From a bacterium (GTDB lineage Bacteria; Vulcanimicrobiota; Xenobia; Xenobiales; Xenobiaceae): a stretch of 64,000 nucleotides of DNA. Under the pieces are notes generated by a model. That model did not search any database and was not told the DNA's origin. It was given only the letters and a program-made list of their open reading frames with translations. The DNA lies in contig JALHDH010000022.1 of the NCBI GenBank assembly GCA_022839105.1, forward strand, positions 1-64,000. The letters run 5' to 3'. Made by a program: the position numbers and the translations under genes. Shown here piece by piece: positions 8,262 to 17,780 of this stretch. How positions within the stretch are numbered: position 1 is the first letter of the stretch; the number at the start of each line of letters is the position of its first letter.

Positions 8262-8918
8262 ATGTCGGAATTCAGCGGTGCGATCCCGGTCTTCCCCCTC
8301 GCGGGACTGGTCTTCTTCCCAGGGACGGTCCTGCCCTTGCATCTCTTCGAGCCCCGCTATCGCGAGATGGCCTTGGACCTGTTGGAGGGTGAAGGCCTTC
8401 TGGCCATGGCCCTGCTGGAGGAAGGCTGGGAGGAGGATGCCACCGGGGATTCCCCGATCCATCCCATCGTCACGGTGGGGCATGCCCGCCGCTGGGAGCG
8501 TCAGGAGGACGGCAGCCTCAACATGGAACTGGTCGGGCTGGGACGCGCCCGGATTCTGGGCGAGGTTCCCGGCAAGCCCTGGCGGCGCGCCCGCCTGCTC
8601 CCCTTGGAGGATGAACCCGTCGGCCCGGAGGAGACCCGCGAGCTGAGCCAGAGCCTGCTCTGGGCCCTGCAGCGCCTGGTCGGGGCCGAGAAGAGCGATC
8701 CGGCCGAGATCAAGTTGGACCCGTCCCTGGACCTGGGCCGTTTCTGCGACTCGCTGGCCTTCCTGCTGCCGATGGAACCCGCCAGGAAGATGGAGCTCCT
8801 GGCCGAGTTGGACCCGGCCATCCGCGCCCGGGCCCTGGTCCGCCATCTCGAGGACCTGCGGCGGAAGGGAACCCTCAGGCGGGTGGTCCATATCCTGCCC
8901 GGATTCAGCCTGAACTGA
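8262..8918 (+). CDS. LON substrate-binding-domain protein
   Basis: The 218-residue product matches the stand-alone N-terminal (LON) domain of Lon protease: IPVFPLAGLVFFPGTVLPLHLFEPRYREM at the start, then a beta-rich domain and a helical tail. There is no AAA+ or protease domain. Such proteins are thought to bind unfolded substrates, but their role is poorly defined. GTG 8259 and ATG 8262 are both possible starts. It is probably the last gene of the HD-GYP cluster. Confidence 0.82.
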   Translation: MSEFSGAIPVFPLAGLVFFPGTVLPLHLFEPRYREMALDLLEGEGLLAMALLEEGWEEDATGDSPIHPIVTVGHARRWERQEDGSLNMELVGLGRARILGEVPGKPWRRARLLPLEDEPVGPEETRELSQSLLWALQRLVGAEKSDPAEIKLDPSLDLGRFCDSLAFLLPMEPARKMELLAELDPAIRARALVRHLEDLRRKGTLRRVVHILPGFSLN

Positions 8919-9069
8919 AGCCGGGGTCGGCAGCCCCGGAGAGCCTCCGATTCCACGGTGTCCACCCGGCAACACCCGGGAAACAGTTCGCATGCTGGCT
9001 TGCGCTATCCTGGAAGGTGCCGGGCCCTGCCCGGATCCTCGAGAGAGTCCGTCATCCGGAGGTTCTGGC

Positions 9070-11613
9070 ATGTCCCCTCGCGTCGGAGGTCCCAACCCCT
9101 TCACCGGCCTGGAGGCCCTGACCCGACCCTTCTCGGAGGAGGTCGGTTGCCTGCGGGATTCCGAACGGGTGACCCGTCCCGACCCGGCGGCGGACCGGGT
9201 CGACGGGCGTTCCGTCGACCCCGGGCAGACCTCGCTGAGGAACCTGCAGGCCATGCGACAGACCGTGAAGGAGGCCGCCCAACCGGACAAGGCGCTCCAG
9301 AAGGTCCTGAGGAACCTCGACGGGCGTCGAGGCTCCGGCGCGGTGGTCTCCGGTTTTCTTGAGGGTCTGGCCTTGGATGTCTGGGATGCCGTCAAAGCTC
9401 CCTTCTCCCTGGCCAAGGATGGCCTGGAGGCGATGGCCTGGGGAGGCCTGGCCGCCTCACGGGCCCTCGAGGGCGCACGCCCTTCGCCGCCTGTCCGGCC
9501 GGCCACGCCCCCTCCGGATTTCCAGGATGTGCCTCTCCGCAGCAAGGACCAGGGCCGCAGCGGCTACTTCCATTACGCATTGAAGGATGGGAGGATCTGG
9601 AGCCGTTGGGATCCCGTCCTGCCCAAGGCCCCCTTCTCGTTCCCCTGCGGTCACCCCATGACTCCCGAAGAGGGACAGGCCATGGTCGAGGATGGCGCCG
9701 GGCCCTACACCTATGCCTACGACGCCGAGAAGAACCGGGTGCTGGTGGAGCCGCGGCCGGATGCGGATCGGTTGGGCTTCAAGATGGTGGCCGGGCGCCT
9801 GCAGGAGGTTCCCAGGCAGGAGGCTTCGGCCTGGCACCTGCATGACGGCCTGGGCGGGCCGAGCCTCCCCGAGGGCGAGCATATCGTCGAGATCCAGGTG
9901 GCCGGGGACTTCATCGAGGCCCGCTCCAACACCAACAAGATGTATGCCTACGATCCCACCAAGCCCGACCCGGTGGGCTGGAAGGCCGAGCGGGGCTGTC
10001 CTTTCGGTGGCGAGGTGCACCTGCCTGAGGGAATCCGCGACTGGACCCTGGGCGAGGCGGTGACCATCAAGCCCAAGCGCACCTGCATCAAGGCCATGAA
10101 TCCCTGGACCGACGTGGTCGGCTACTACGAGGATCCCGCCGGGCGCAAGGGAGACTTCAACTTCGTGGCCACCACCGGGGTCCTGACCGGGGATGGCCGC
10201 GAGATCCGCTATCGCGACACCGGTCTGCCGGCTGACTTCACCCGGGGTTTCCTGACTCCGCATCACGGGCGCTTCCAAGGAGAGAAGATCGCCTCGGCGG
10301 GTTCGACCTGGCTTCTGTACGGGCGCGAGCCGGATGGGACTCCCGGTCTGTACGTCCGCATGATGGACTACGAGATCAACGGGGCCTGTCCCGGGAAGCG
10401 CTATTCCTACAAGGAGAGCCCGTTCGATCCCGACAAGGTCTACTCGATGGCGGACATGGTCGAATTCCAGCCGCTGAAGCCCTGGGAGCGGGTTTCCTTC
10501 CCGCCGCTTCACGGCCAGGCAGCGCTGACCGATCGCATCGACCTCCTGCCCGTGGGACAGGGGAACCAGAGCCGCGAGATCCGCATCGAGGGCCGCGACG
10601 CCGAGGGCCGGACGGGATTCTACCACAAGAGGCTCGACCAGCAGGAGTGGGGCTTCCAGGTCAGCGGGCAGGCCCTCACCGGAAGTCCTGTTCCCGTGGG
10701 AAGGCCGGATCCCGAGCTCGGCACCCCCGGTCGGATCACGCTGGACTATTCGCAGGCACGGTGGGGGCGGGACCTGAAGAAGGCCCCGCTGGGCAACATC
10801 GAACTGGTGGACTTCCATCCCTACCAGACCCAGGACCAGCCCAGCGTGCTGCGCTTCACCCTGGAATCCGGCAAGCAGGTGGAGGTCCTGCTGCGCACCG
10901 GCGACGGCTACACCATGTTCAACGCCAGCCCCGAGGAGGCCGCCCTGATCGGTCAGGGTGCCGGCCTGCCCAAGGTCCTGGCCGGAACCCTGGAGGTCCC
11001 CGACTCGGTCCTGCGCTCCGAAGACCCGGAGATCCGCGAGTTTGCCCAACGTCACCTGGAGAAGCTGCACCACCGCGAAAACCAGGTCATGGTCCTGGCT
11101 GATCGGGAGCGTCTGCGCCTGGTCTCGGGCTGGTATCACCGCAACTCGGACAAGGGGCTGGACTGGAGCCGGAATCCCCGCTGGGACATCACCTTGACCC
11201 GGGATGCGCGGGGCGAGACCCCCTTCGAGAAGGTGGCCATGGTGCCCGAGCTGCGACCTGAGCCGGGCATGACCCGCGAGGAGCTGCACTCCCTCCTGGA
11301 GCGCAACCAGGCCACCGAGGCGGGCCTCAAGGCCGACCTCAAGGCGCGCAAGAGGGACCATCGCCTGCAGTGGCTTCGGGCCCAGGGCATCGAGCTGGCC
11401 CTCCGTGGCATCTCCCTGGCGGGGGCTGCCTTGAACCTGACCCAGGTCATCCGCTATGCCGCGCCGATCACCCAGTTGATGCCTCCCCTGATGGACGCCC
11501 ACGAGAAGGCGCAATGGACGGCTGCCTGGAGCACTCCCCCGGGATACTCCCGGGCCCTGGAGGTCCTGGAGGAGAATCAGGCCCGCGCCCAGGAGCTGCT
11601 CGCACAGACCTGA
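9070..11613 (+). CDS. Large protein of unknown function (847 aa)
   Basis: I do not recognise this family. It has no signal peptide or clear membrane span at the N-terminus. ATG 9070 is preceded by GGAGG with 8-base spacing. An N-terminal ~150-residue helical segment (LRNLQAMRQTVKEAAQPDKALQ) is followed by a long beta-rich region. Three places share a loose motif [ST]G-aromatic-[FY]H with a downstream Trp and Asp: near residue 164 (SGYFH), near 515 (TGFYH) and near 685 (SGWYH). This hints at repeated modules. The last ~100 residues are charged and helical (LKADLKARKRDHRLQWLRAQ). It is a single gene between unrelated neighbours. Confidence 0.85.
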   Translation: MSPRVGGPNPFTGLEALTRPFSEEVGCLRDSERVTRPDPAADRVDGRSVDPGQTSLRNLQAMRQTVKEAAQPDKALQKVLRNLDGRRGSGAVVSGFLEGLALDVWDAVKAPFSLAKDGLEAMAWGGLAASRALEGARPSPPVRPATPPPDFQDVPLRSKDQGRSGYFHYALKDGRIWSRWDPVLPKAPFSFPCGHPMTPEEGQAMVEDGAGPYTYAYDAEKNRVLVEPRPDADRLGFKMVAGRLQEVPRQEASAWHLHDGLGGPSLPEGEHIVEIQVAGDFIEARSNTNKMYAYDPTKPDPVGWKAERGCPFGGEVHLPEGIRDWTLGEAVTIKPKRTCIKAMNPWTDVVGYYEDPAGRKGDFNFVATTGVLTGDGREIRYRDTGLPADFTRGFLTPHHGRFQGEKIASAGSTWLLYGREPDGTPGLYVRMMDYEINGACPGKRYSYKESPFDPDKVYSMADMVEFQPLKPWERVSFPPLHGQAALTDRIDLLPVGQGNQSREIRIEGRDAEGRTGFYHKRLDQQEWGFQVSGQALTGSPVPVGRPDPELGTPGRITLDYSQARWGRDLKKAPLGNIELVDFHPYQTQDQPSVLRFTLESGKQVEVLLRTGDGYTMFNASPEEAALIGQGAGLPKVLAGTLEVPDSVLRSEDPEIREFAQRHLEKLHHRENQVMVLADRERLRLVSGWYHRNSDKGLDWSRNPRWDITLTRDARGETPFEKVAMVPELRPEPGMTREELHSLLERNQATEAGLKADLKARKRDHRLQWLRAQGIELALRGISLAGAALNLTQVIRYAAPITQLMPPLMDAHEKAQWTAAWSTPPGYSRALEVLEENQARAQELLAQT

Positions 11614-11668
11614 GTCCTTCCTGAGGCCTCAGTGGGGGCGGCGACCTGGACCGGGGGAATCGGGCCCG

Positions 11669-12415
11669 TCAGGGGCAGCGGATGGCCTCCTCGGCCGGGA
11701 GCAGGTCCTCGAGTCGTGGCAACGGCTGTGTGGGCTCGGTCAGGTAGAAGCCCAGGTGGATCACCGCCTGGACCGTCCTGGAAATCTCATATCGGTAGAT
11801 CCTCCAGCCGGGAACGGTGAAGACCCGGGTCGGCTTCATGTCGCTGGGGTGGATCGGGGCTGGATTTTCCGGGATCGCGAGGATCACGTCCTGGCGTGAG
11901 ATCCCCTTCTGGGGTGAGAGGGTCAGGCTCAGAAGCCGTTGGTTGCCCTCCCCCTTGTGCAGGTAGGGGAGGTCCTTGAACTTCAACTGGTATCGGGCCC
12001 GGAGGTGCTGGCCGGCCTGCACTGCCTTCAGGGGCCGCAGGACGTGCATCAGGACTTCGTATTGCTGGTTGTCGGGATAGGGAGTCCGATCCAGGGTGAG
12101 CAGCTCCATGTCGGCGGTCCAGCGGGCCGTCGTCGCCTCATTGCCTTTCCAGACAGCCGTATTCGTGAAGGCGATGGCCTCCTGTCCCGGCTTGAGGGCC
12201 TCCACGCAGCCCAGGAAATCGCAGGTCACGCCATCGGGGCGGAACTCCCAGAGTTCCGCAGCCTGGTTCAGGCGATAGGGCGGGTCTGCCGGAGTGTGCT
12301 CCGGGGTGGGGGGCGAGCCTGCCGCCCTGGGCGGCTGTCTCTTCGTGACGCAGGCCAGGCCAGAAAGGAGCAACAGGCACAGGAGGGATGCGGAGAGGAT
12401 TCTGGCAAAGGGCAT
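11669..12415 (-). CDS. Putative lipoprotein of unknown function
   Basis: The 248-residue product starts with a lipoprotein signal peptide: basic MPFAR, a hydrophobic stretch and the lipobox LSGLAC, so Cys22 is probably acylated. A short Pro-rich linker follows, then a mixed alpha/beta body with no recognisable domain (YRLNQAAELWEFRPDG, LHKGEGNQRLLSLTLSP). It is divergent from the gene at 12587, and the ~170 bases between the two may hold promoters for both, though none is clear. Confidence 0.78.
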   Translation of the reverse strand: MPFARILSASLLCLLLLSGLACVTKRQPPRAAGSPPTPEHTPADPPYRLNQAAELWEFRPDGVTCDFLGCVEALKPGQEAIAFTNTAVWKGNEATTARWTADMELLTLDRTPYPDNQQYEVLMHVLRPLKAVQAGQHLRARYQLKFKDLPYLHKGEGNQRLLSLTLSPQKGISRQDVILAIPENPAPIHPSDMKPTRVFTVPGWRIYRYEISRTVQAVIHLGFYLTEPTQPLPRLEDLLPAEEAIRCP

Positions 12416-12586
12416 TTCTCGACATTCCTCGGGCCGGGCTGGATTCCCGCTCGAAATTCCCCGGTTGCGGCTCGGAGGATCCTCCGCCCTTCTGGCGTCC
12501 TGGCTTGGAGTCTGTTATCTTGTGCTCAGGAGGGATGGTCCGCTCGGGACCAGACCCCTGCATAGATTCAGGACCCCGAGGTTCTC

Positions 12587-13333
12587 TTGGAACAGCCGTC
12601 ATCTCATGCCGGATATGGTGGCTCTCAGGCCTTTCGAGAGGCCATGGATGTCAACATGCGGATGGCGATGGCCCAGGCCCGGCACATCACACCCGATGGG
12701 GCCGACATCAAGCTGCCCTCCTTCACCTTGAGCTGGGATGTCTGGCCGCCCCACTTCCGGGCCGGCAGTCGGATCGAGTTCGACCCGCTTCCCCTGGAAT
12801 CGGTCCGCCTGGCCGATTTCGTGGTGGTGCAGACCAGCCGTGGACCAGCCATCCGCCGCTTCGTCCGCTGGGCCTATGATGGCGATCGGGTCAGCATGGT
12901 GACCCTGACGCGTCCTCGCAGCAGGGAGATCGAGACCCTGCCGGGCACGGCCTTCCTGGGGATCGTGGCCTTCGTCGTCCGCGAGGAGCGGATCTCCGAG
13001 CCCAACAAGCGCAATGCCTGGGAGCGGACGCGGGCCTTCCTGACCGGAGGCGGAACTTCTGGCCCCATCAAGGAGATCCGCGAGCTGATCCGGGACGTGA
13101 TCCTGGTCCTTCAGAGCCGGAAATCCGACAAGCCCAAGACCAAGGGGTTCTTCCAGGCCTTGCGCGAGGTTCGGGAATATCACCGGCAATGTGAGGAGGA
13201 AGAGGCCCGTCGCAAGGCCCAGAGCCTGGCCGCCCTGCAGGAGGCCAGGAGCCTGGGTGGAGGGGAACCCCCGCTCGGGAGCGACGCGTCGATCTCCAGG
13301 CTTCGAAACCCTCGTCCCCCAGCCAGGGGTTGA
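12587..13333 (+). CDS. Hypothetical protein with an S24/S26-like beta fold
   Basis: The 248-residue product has a central region (AGSRIEFDPLPLESVRLADFVVVQTSRGPAIRRFVRWAYDGD) whose pattern resembles the beta fold of LexA/S24 or signal-peptidase-like proteins. No catalytic Ser-Lys pair is evident. The C-terminal half is charged and helical (REVREYHRQCEEEEARRKAQ). The TTG at 12587 has a GAGG motif just upstream; ATG 12644 is an alternative start. The function is unknown. Confidence 0.68.
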   Translation: MEQPSSHAGYGGSQAFREAMDVNMRMAMAQARHITPDGADIKLPSFTLSWDVWPPHFRAGSRIEFDPLPLESVRLADFVVVQTSRGPAIRRFVRWAYDGDRVSMVTLTRPRSREIETLPGTAFLGIVAFVVREERISEPNKRNAWERTRAFLTGGGTSGPIKEIRELIRDVILVLQSRKSDKPKTKGFFQALREVREYHRQCEEEEARRKAQSLAALQEARSLGGGEPPLGSDASISRLRNPRPPARG

Positions 13334-13342
13334 ACCGTCGGG

Positions 13343-13370
13343 CCGCCCTGGGGGCTTGAGCCCGGGGCGG
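13343..13370 (+). terminator. Possible terminator hairpin
   Basis: An outer stem CCGCCC/GGGCGG encloses an inner GGGC/GCCC stem with a TTGA loop, nine bases after the stop of the upstream gene. The tract after it (CGTCTCTGTG) is only weakly T-rich. Confidence 0.4.
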
Positions 13371-13540
13371 CGTCTCTGTGTGTGGGGCGCCTCTTCTGCT
13401 TTGTTCGTCCCGGCAGGACCCGGGTCGGCTCTCCGGAACATGCCGTCCGCTGCAAGCGACCGGCCGGGACTCGGGCCGAACCCGGCTTCGGGGGCGGCCA
13501 TCCCGGACATCGGGCTTGCTCCGAGGATCCGGAGGTTCTC

Positions 13541-14056
13541 TTGCCCCCTGCCGCTGGAGTCGTCGTCCGCCCGGCATCGTCTTCCGACATCCCGGCCATC
13601 ATCGACCTCGCCGTCGCGATGGTCGTACACTCTGTTTCGCCCCTGCGCGAGGCTGCCTTGGAGGCGGTCCAGGAATATCGGAGGGCGGATCTGCAGGCCC
13701 TGCACGAGGTCCTGACCCTGCCTGAATCCGGGATCTTCGTGGCCGAGGATCGCCAGGGCAGGCTGATCGGCCACGTGATCGCCATGGCCGGCCGCAGCGA
13801 GTCCTCGACCGGAGAGTTGCAGGGCTGGATCTTCGATCTTTCGGTGGCTCCGGATTTCTGGGGCACGGGCGTGGCCCACAGCCTCCTCCAGCGGGCTGAA
13901 GATTTCGTGATGGCGCGGGGATTGCGCTTCCTGGGGCTGGGGGTCACCAGCGCCAACAAGCGTGCCCTGGCCTTCTACGAGCGCCTGGGTTATCAGGAGG
14001 AGCGCAAGCAGATGGTCAAGACCCTCTCAAATCGCGTCCTGGAGGATGAACCTTGA
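13541..14056 (+). CDS. GNAT family N-acetyltransferase
   Basis: The 171-residue product has the GNAT fold: VRPASSSDIPAII at the start, an acetyl-CoA-binding segment (DLSVAPDFWGTGVAHSLLQRAEDFV, a degenerate Q/RxxGxG/A loop) and a C-terminal NKRALAFYERLGYQE. I chose TTG 13541 because GGAGG lies at 13531-13535 and similarity starts directly after it. The stop overlaps the hutH start as TTGA, so the two are co-translated. The substrate is unknown. Confidence 0.82.
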   Translation: MPPAAGVVVRPASSSDIPAIIDLAVAMVVHSVSPLREAALEAVQEYRRADLQALHEVLTLPESGIFVAEDRQGRLIGHVIAMAGRSESSTGELQGWIFDLSVAPDFWGTGVAHSLLQRAEDFVMARGLRFLGLGVTSANKRALAFYERLGYQEERKQMVKTLSNRVLEDEP

Positions 14057-15588
14057 AGACCTTGCTCTCTCCCGTCCTGCTGGACGGCAAAAGCCTGGAC
14101 CTGACCTCGCTCGAGGAAATCGCCGGGGGCCGGAACGCCGCCTTGGACCCGGAGGTTCTTCCGGCCATTCGCGCCTCGAGGCAGGTAGTGGACGATCTCC
14201 TGGCCCGAGGTGAGGTGGCCTACGGTCTGAACACGGGATTCGGACGCCTGGCGAATCGCAGGATCGAACCCGACCAGGTCCGCGAGCTCCAACGCAACCT
14301 GGTGCTCAGCCACTGTGCGGGGATGGGGCCCCATCTGCCGGATCGCGCCGTGCGCGCGATGATCGCCTTGAGGGTCAATGCCCTGGCCTGCGGCCTGTCG
14401 GGCGTCCGGGTCGAGCTTCTGGAGGCCCTGCTGGCCCTGCTGGAGCACGGAATCCACCCTCGCGTCCCCTCGCGGGGCTCGGTCGGCGCCAGCGGTGATC
14501 TGGCTCCGCTCTCCCATATCGCCCTGGGCCTGCTCGGCGAAGGGGAGGTCTCCTGGCGGGGCCGCGTGCTCCCGGCCGCCGAGGCCCTGGCCGCCGAGGG
14601 GCTCTCTCCGCTGGTCCTCGAGGCCAAGGAGGGCCTGGCCCTGATCAACGGGACCCAGTTGATGACCGCGCTGGGCAGTCTCACCCTGGCCCGGGCCGCC
14701 CGTCTGCTCCGCTGTGCCGACGTGATCGGCGGGATGTCGGTCGAGGCCCTGATGGGGACCGACGCGAATCTGCACGCCCCTCTCCACTCGGCCCGCCCGC
14801 ATCCCGGGCAGATGGCGGCCGCCGAGACCCTGAGGCGGACCCTGGCGGGCTCGCCCGCCATCGCCTCCCATCGGGGGTGCCCCAGGGTTCAGGATGCCTA
14901 TTCCCTGCGCTGCATGCCCCAGGTGCACGGAGCCGCCCGGGAGGGCTGGCGCTTCGCCGCCGAGATCCTGCAGCGGGAGATGAATTCGGTCACCGACAAC
15001 CCGCTGGTCTTCCCCGAATCGGGTCAGGTCGTCAGCGGCGGCAACTTCCACGGGGCTCCCGTGGCCCTGGCCCTGGATGCGGCGGCCGTGGCCCTGGCCA
15101 CCCTGGGGACCATCTCCGAGCGTCGCTGCGATCGTCTGCTGGCCGGCAACGATGGCCTGCCTTCATTCCTGGCCGTCAACCCCGGACTGCATTCCGGCCT
15201 GATGATCGTCCAGTACACTGCGGCGGCCCTGGTCAACGAGAACAAGGTCCTGGCCCATCCCGCCAGCGTGGACACGGTGCCCACTTCGGCCGGGCAGGAG
15301 GACCACAACAGTCACGGCCCCACCGCTGCCCACAAACTCGAGCAACTGGTGGCCAACCTCGAACGGATCCTGGCCTGCGAGTGGGTCTGCGCCGCCCAGG
15401 CGCTGGAGTGCCGCCGTCCCCTGGGTTTCGGACCGGGTACCGAAGTGGCCCTTTCCGTGCTGAGGCAGGTGGTGTCCGTCCTCCAGGCGGATCGTCCCCC
15501 TCATCCCGATCTGGAGGCGGCTCGAGGCCTGCTGGAGGACGGGACCCTCTGGCGCGAGGTGGACAAGGCCTTGGGACCGCTCCCTTGA
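14053..15588 (+). CDS. hutH: Histidine ammonia-lyase
   Basis: This enzyme eliminates ammonia from L-histidine to give urocanate. The 511-residue product has normal length. It contains the MIO-forming Ala-Ser-Gly triad (GSVGASGDLAPL, residues 146-148), YGLNTGFGRL near residue 57 and a QEDHNSHG active-site loop. The start is TTG 14053, overlapping the previous stop, with GGAGG at 14041. No hutU, hutI or hutG is nearby, so the rest of the pathway must lie elsewhere, or the enzyme is used differently (aromatic ammonia-lyases are close relatives). Confidence 0.9.
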   Translation: MKTLLSPVLLDGKSLDLTSLEEIAGGRNAALDPEVLPAIRASRQVVDDLLARGEVAYGLNTGFGRLANRRIEPDQVRELQRNLVLSHCAGMGPHLPDRAVRAMIALRVNALACGLSGVRVELLEALLALLEHGIHPRVPSRGSVGASGDLAPLSHIALGLLGEGEVSWRGRVLPAAEALAAEGLSPLVLEAKEGLALINGTQLMTALGSLTLARAARLLRCADVIGGMSVEALMGTDANLHAPLHSARPHPGQMAAAETLRRTLAGSPAIASHRGCPRVQDAYSLRCMPQVHGAAREGWRFAAEILQREMNSVTDNPLVFPESGQVVSGGNFHGAPVALALDAAAVALATLGTISERRCDRLLAGNDGLPSFLAVNPGLHSGLMIVQYTAAALVNENKVLAHPASVDTVPTSAGQEDHNSHGPTAAHKLEQLVANLERILACEWVCAAQALECRRPLGFGPGTEVALSVLRQVVSVLQADRPPHPDLEAARGLLEDGTLWREVDKALGPLP

Positions 15589-15661
15589 GGGGCGGGGCAG
15601 GGGTTCTCCCGGGGCAGGCAGAAATCGGTCCGATATTTCGATATGGTTGAGGTTCCATACC

Positions 15662-17776
15662 GTGGCAAGGAAGCCCCGACTCCGCTCTGATTCGGATTCC
15701 ATCGAGAACGCCGCCGAGCTGACCCTGGAAGCCAGGATGGGTCGCCTGGAGACCGAGGTCGAGGAGATCAACCTCACCAGTTCGGTCCAGGCCAAGGATC
15801 TGCAGACCCTGCGGGCCCGGATCGAGCAGCTCAAGAACGAGATGGACGAGATCTCCGAGGGGGCCTCGGCAGAGGATCTGGCGCGGGTGGAATCCGCCTT
15901 CGCCGCCCTCGAGGGGCGCCTTCAGGATGTCGAATCCTCCCTGATTTCCCGGGCCGCCGAGATTGAATCGGTGCGCGAGGAACTGGCTCAACACGGCCGG
16001 CAGGCCGCCGAGGCGGCGGATCAGACCCGCAAGCGCCTGGAGGAGCTGGTCCAGGGCGAGGAGGCGGCCGCCCGCTTCCAGGAGACCCTGAAGACCCTTC
16101 GCGCCGAGTTCGAGAAGCGTCTGGACGAGCTCCGGAGCGGGATCGAGCAGAGCGTGGCCCGGACCCGGCTTGAAGAGCTCGAGGCCCTTCACCGGGAGTT
16201 CTCGGGTCGCCTGGAGGACGTCTCGGGCCGGGTCGAGGCGGCGCGTCAGACCCTGCGCACCGAGCTGGATTCGGTCCACGAGGTCATGCGGGCCGACCTG
16301 GACAAGCTGCGCAAGGAACTCCAGGCCGCGGCTCCGGCGCAGGAAATCCAGACCGTTCAGGCCGATGTGGCTTCCCTGAAGTCCTCGTTGGGGGAGGCCG
16401 GGGATCTGGGGCAGAAGGCCCGAGAGGCCTTGGAGTCGGTGGCCGATCTCGAGAAACGCCTGCGCGAGACCGAGGCCCGCTTCCAGGAACTGCACGAGAG
16501 GGTCGGCGAGGCGGCCTCCCGGGTCGAGGGTCAACTCGAGAAGATCGACCTGGCCACCCGCCTGGCCACCCAGCTCGATGAGCGGGTCCGCAGGGTCGGA
16601 GGCACCGTGGAGATCGGCGGGCTGGACGGAGACCTGGAGTTCGAGGAGCCCGATACCGAGGGGCTGGGTTTCGAGCTGACCGACCTTCTGCAGGTGATGA
16701 TCAAGCACCAGGCCTCGGACCTGCACCTGAAGGTGGGGACGCCACCGACGGTCCGCCTGGACGGAGAGCTGATCCCGGTGGGCAACCAGGTCCTTTCGCC
16801 CAAGGACGCCCGCAACCTGATCCTCTCGGCCATGAGTCCGCATCAGAGGCGCCAGTTGGCACGCAAGCGCGAGGTCGACTTCGCGCATGCCTCTCCCACG
16901 GCCCGCTTCCGGGTCAACGCCTTCATGGAGAGGGGCAACCTGAGCGCGGCCTTCCGCATGCTGCGCACCGAGATGCCGAGCCTGGAGGAGTTGGGTCTGC
17001 CGGCCGTCCTCAAGACCATGGCCTCCCTCAACAACGGGCTGATCCTGGTGACCGGCCCGGCGGGGAGCGGCAAGTCGACCACCCTGGCAGCCTTGATCGA
17101 CCACATCAACACCACCCGCAAGACCCACGTGATCACGGTGGAGGACCCGATCGAGTTCTTCCACAAGGACAAGCTCTCGCTGATCACCCAGCGGGAGGTG
17201 GGCAGCGACACCGCCTCCTTTGCCGAAGCCCTGCGTCAGGCCCTGCGCCAGGACCCGAACGTGATCATGGTGGGGGAGATGCGGGACCCCGAGACCATCA
17301 TGACAGCCGTGGTGGCGGCCGAGACCGGACATCTGGTGCTCTCCACCCTGCACACGCCGAACACGGTCCAGGCCGTGGACCGGATCATCGACACCTTCTC
17401 GGGCGAGCTTCAGCGACAGTTCCGGCTCCTGCTGTCCAACAGCCTCAAGGGCGTGGTCTCGCAGCGCCTGCTCTCCCGGGCCGACGAGAAGGGCCGGGTT
17501 CCGGCCACCGAGGTCATGGTGGTCACCCCCACGATCTCGTCCTTGATCCTCGAGGGCAAGACCGAGGAGATCTACCCCTACATCCAACAGGGCTCCAGCG
17601 ACGGCATGCAGACCTTCACCCAGTCCTTGCTGCGCCTGTACGAGGCTGGCCTGATCAACAAGGAGGAAGCCCTCTTCCACGCCGATCAGCCGACCGAGTT
17701 CCGCCTGGGCGCCGAAGGTCACTCCACCGACACCTCTTCGGGACTGACCGACGACACCCTGATGAACTGGTTGTAG
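15662..17776 (+). CDS. PilT-type ATPase fused to a long N-terminal coiled coil
   Basis: PilT is the hexameric ATPase that drives type IV pilus retraction. Here the PilT core (from LTDLLQVMIKHQASDLHLKVG) occupies the last ~365 of 704 residues. It has Walker A GPAGSGKST, Asp-box VEDPIEF, Walker B VIMVGEMRDPET and the His box HLVLSTLHT. The first ~330 residues are an almost unbroken heptad-rich coiled coil (for example LEEARF-type repeats and RIEQLKNEMDEISEG), absent from ordinary PilT (~350 residues). The GTG at 15662 follows GAGG with 9-base spacing; a TTG at 15647 is also in frame. yggS-like starts four bases after the stop. Pilin-like genes lie about 23 kb away. Confidence 0.88.
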   Translation: MARKPRLRSDSDSIENAAELTLEARMGRLETEVEEINLTSSVQAKDLQTLRARIEQLKNEMDEISEGASAEDLARVESAFAALEGRLQDVESSLISRAAEIESVREELAQHGRQAAEAADQTRKRLEELVQGEEAAARFQETLKTLRAEFEKRLDELRSGIEQSVARTRLEELEALHREFSGRLEDVSGRVEAARQTLRTELDSVHEVMRADLDKLRKELQAAAPAQEIQTVQADVASLKSSLGEAGDLGQKAREALESVADLEKRLRETEARFQELHERVGEAASRVEGQLEKIDLATRLATQLDERVRRVGGTVEIGGLDGDLEFEEPDTEGLGFELTDLLQVMIKHQASDLHLKVGTPPTVRLDGELIPVGNQVLSPKDARNLILSAMSPHQRRQLARKREVDFAHASPTARFRVNAFMERGNLSAAFRMLRTEMPSLEELGLPAVLKTMASLNNGLILVTGPAGSGKSTTLAALIDHINTTRKTHVITVEDPIEFFHKDKLSLITQREVGSDTASFAEALRQALRQDPNVIMVGEMRDPETIMTAVVAAETGHLVLSTLHTPNTVQAVDRIIDTFSGELQRQFRLLLSNSLKGVVSQRLLSRADEKGRVPATEVMVVTPTISSLILEGKTEEIYPYIQQGSSDGMQTFTQSLLRLYEAGLINKEEALFHADQPTEFRLGAEGHSTDTSSGLTDDTLMNWL

Positions 17777-17780
17777 CCTG

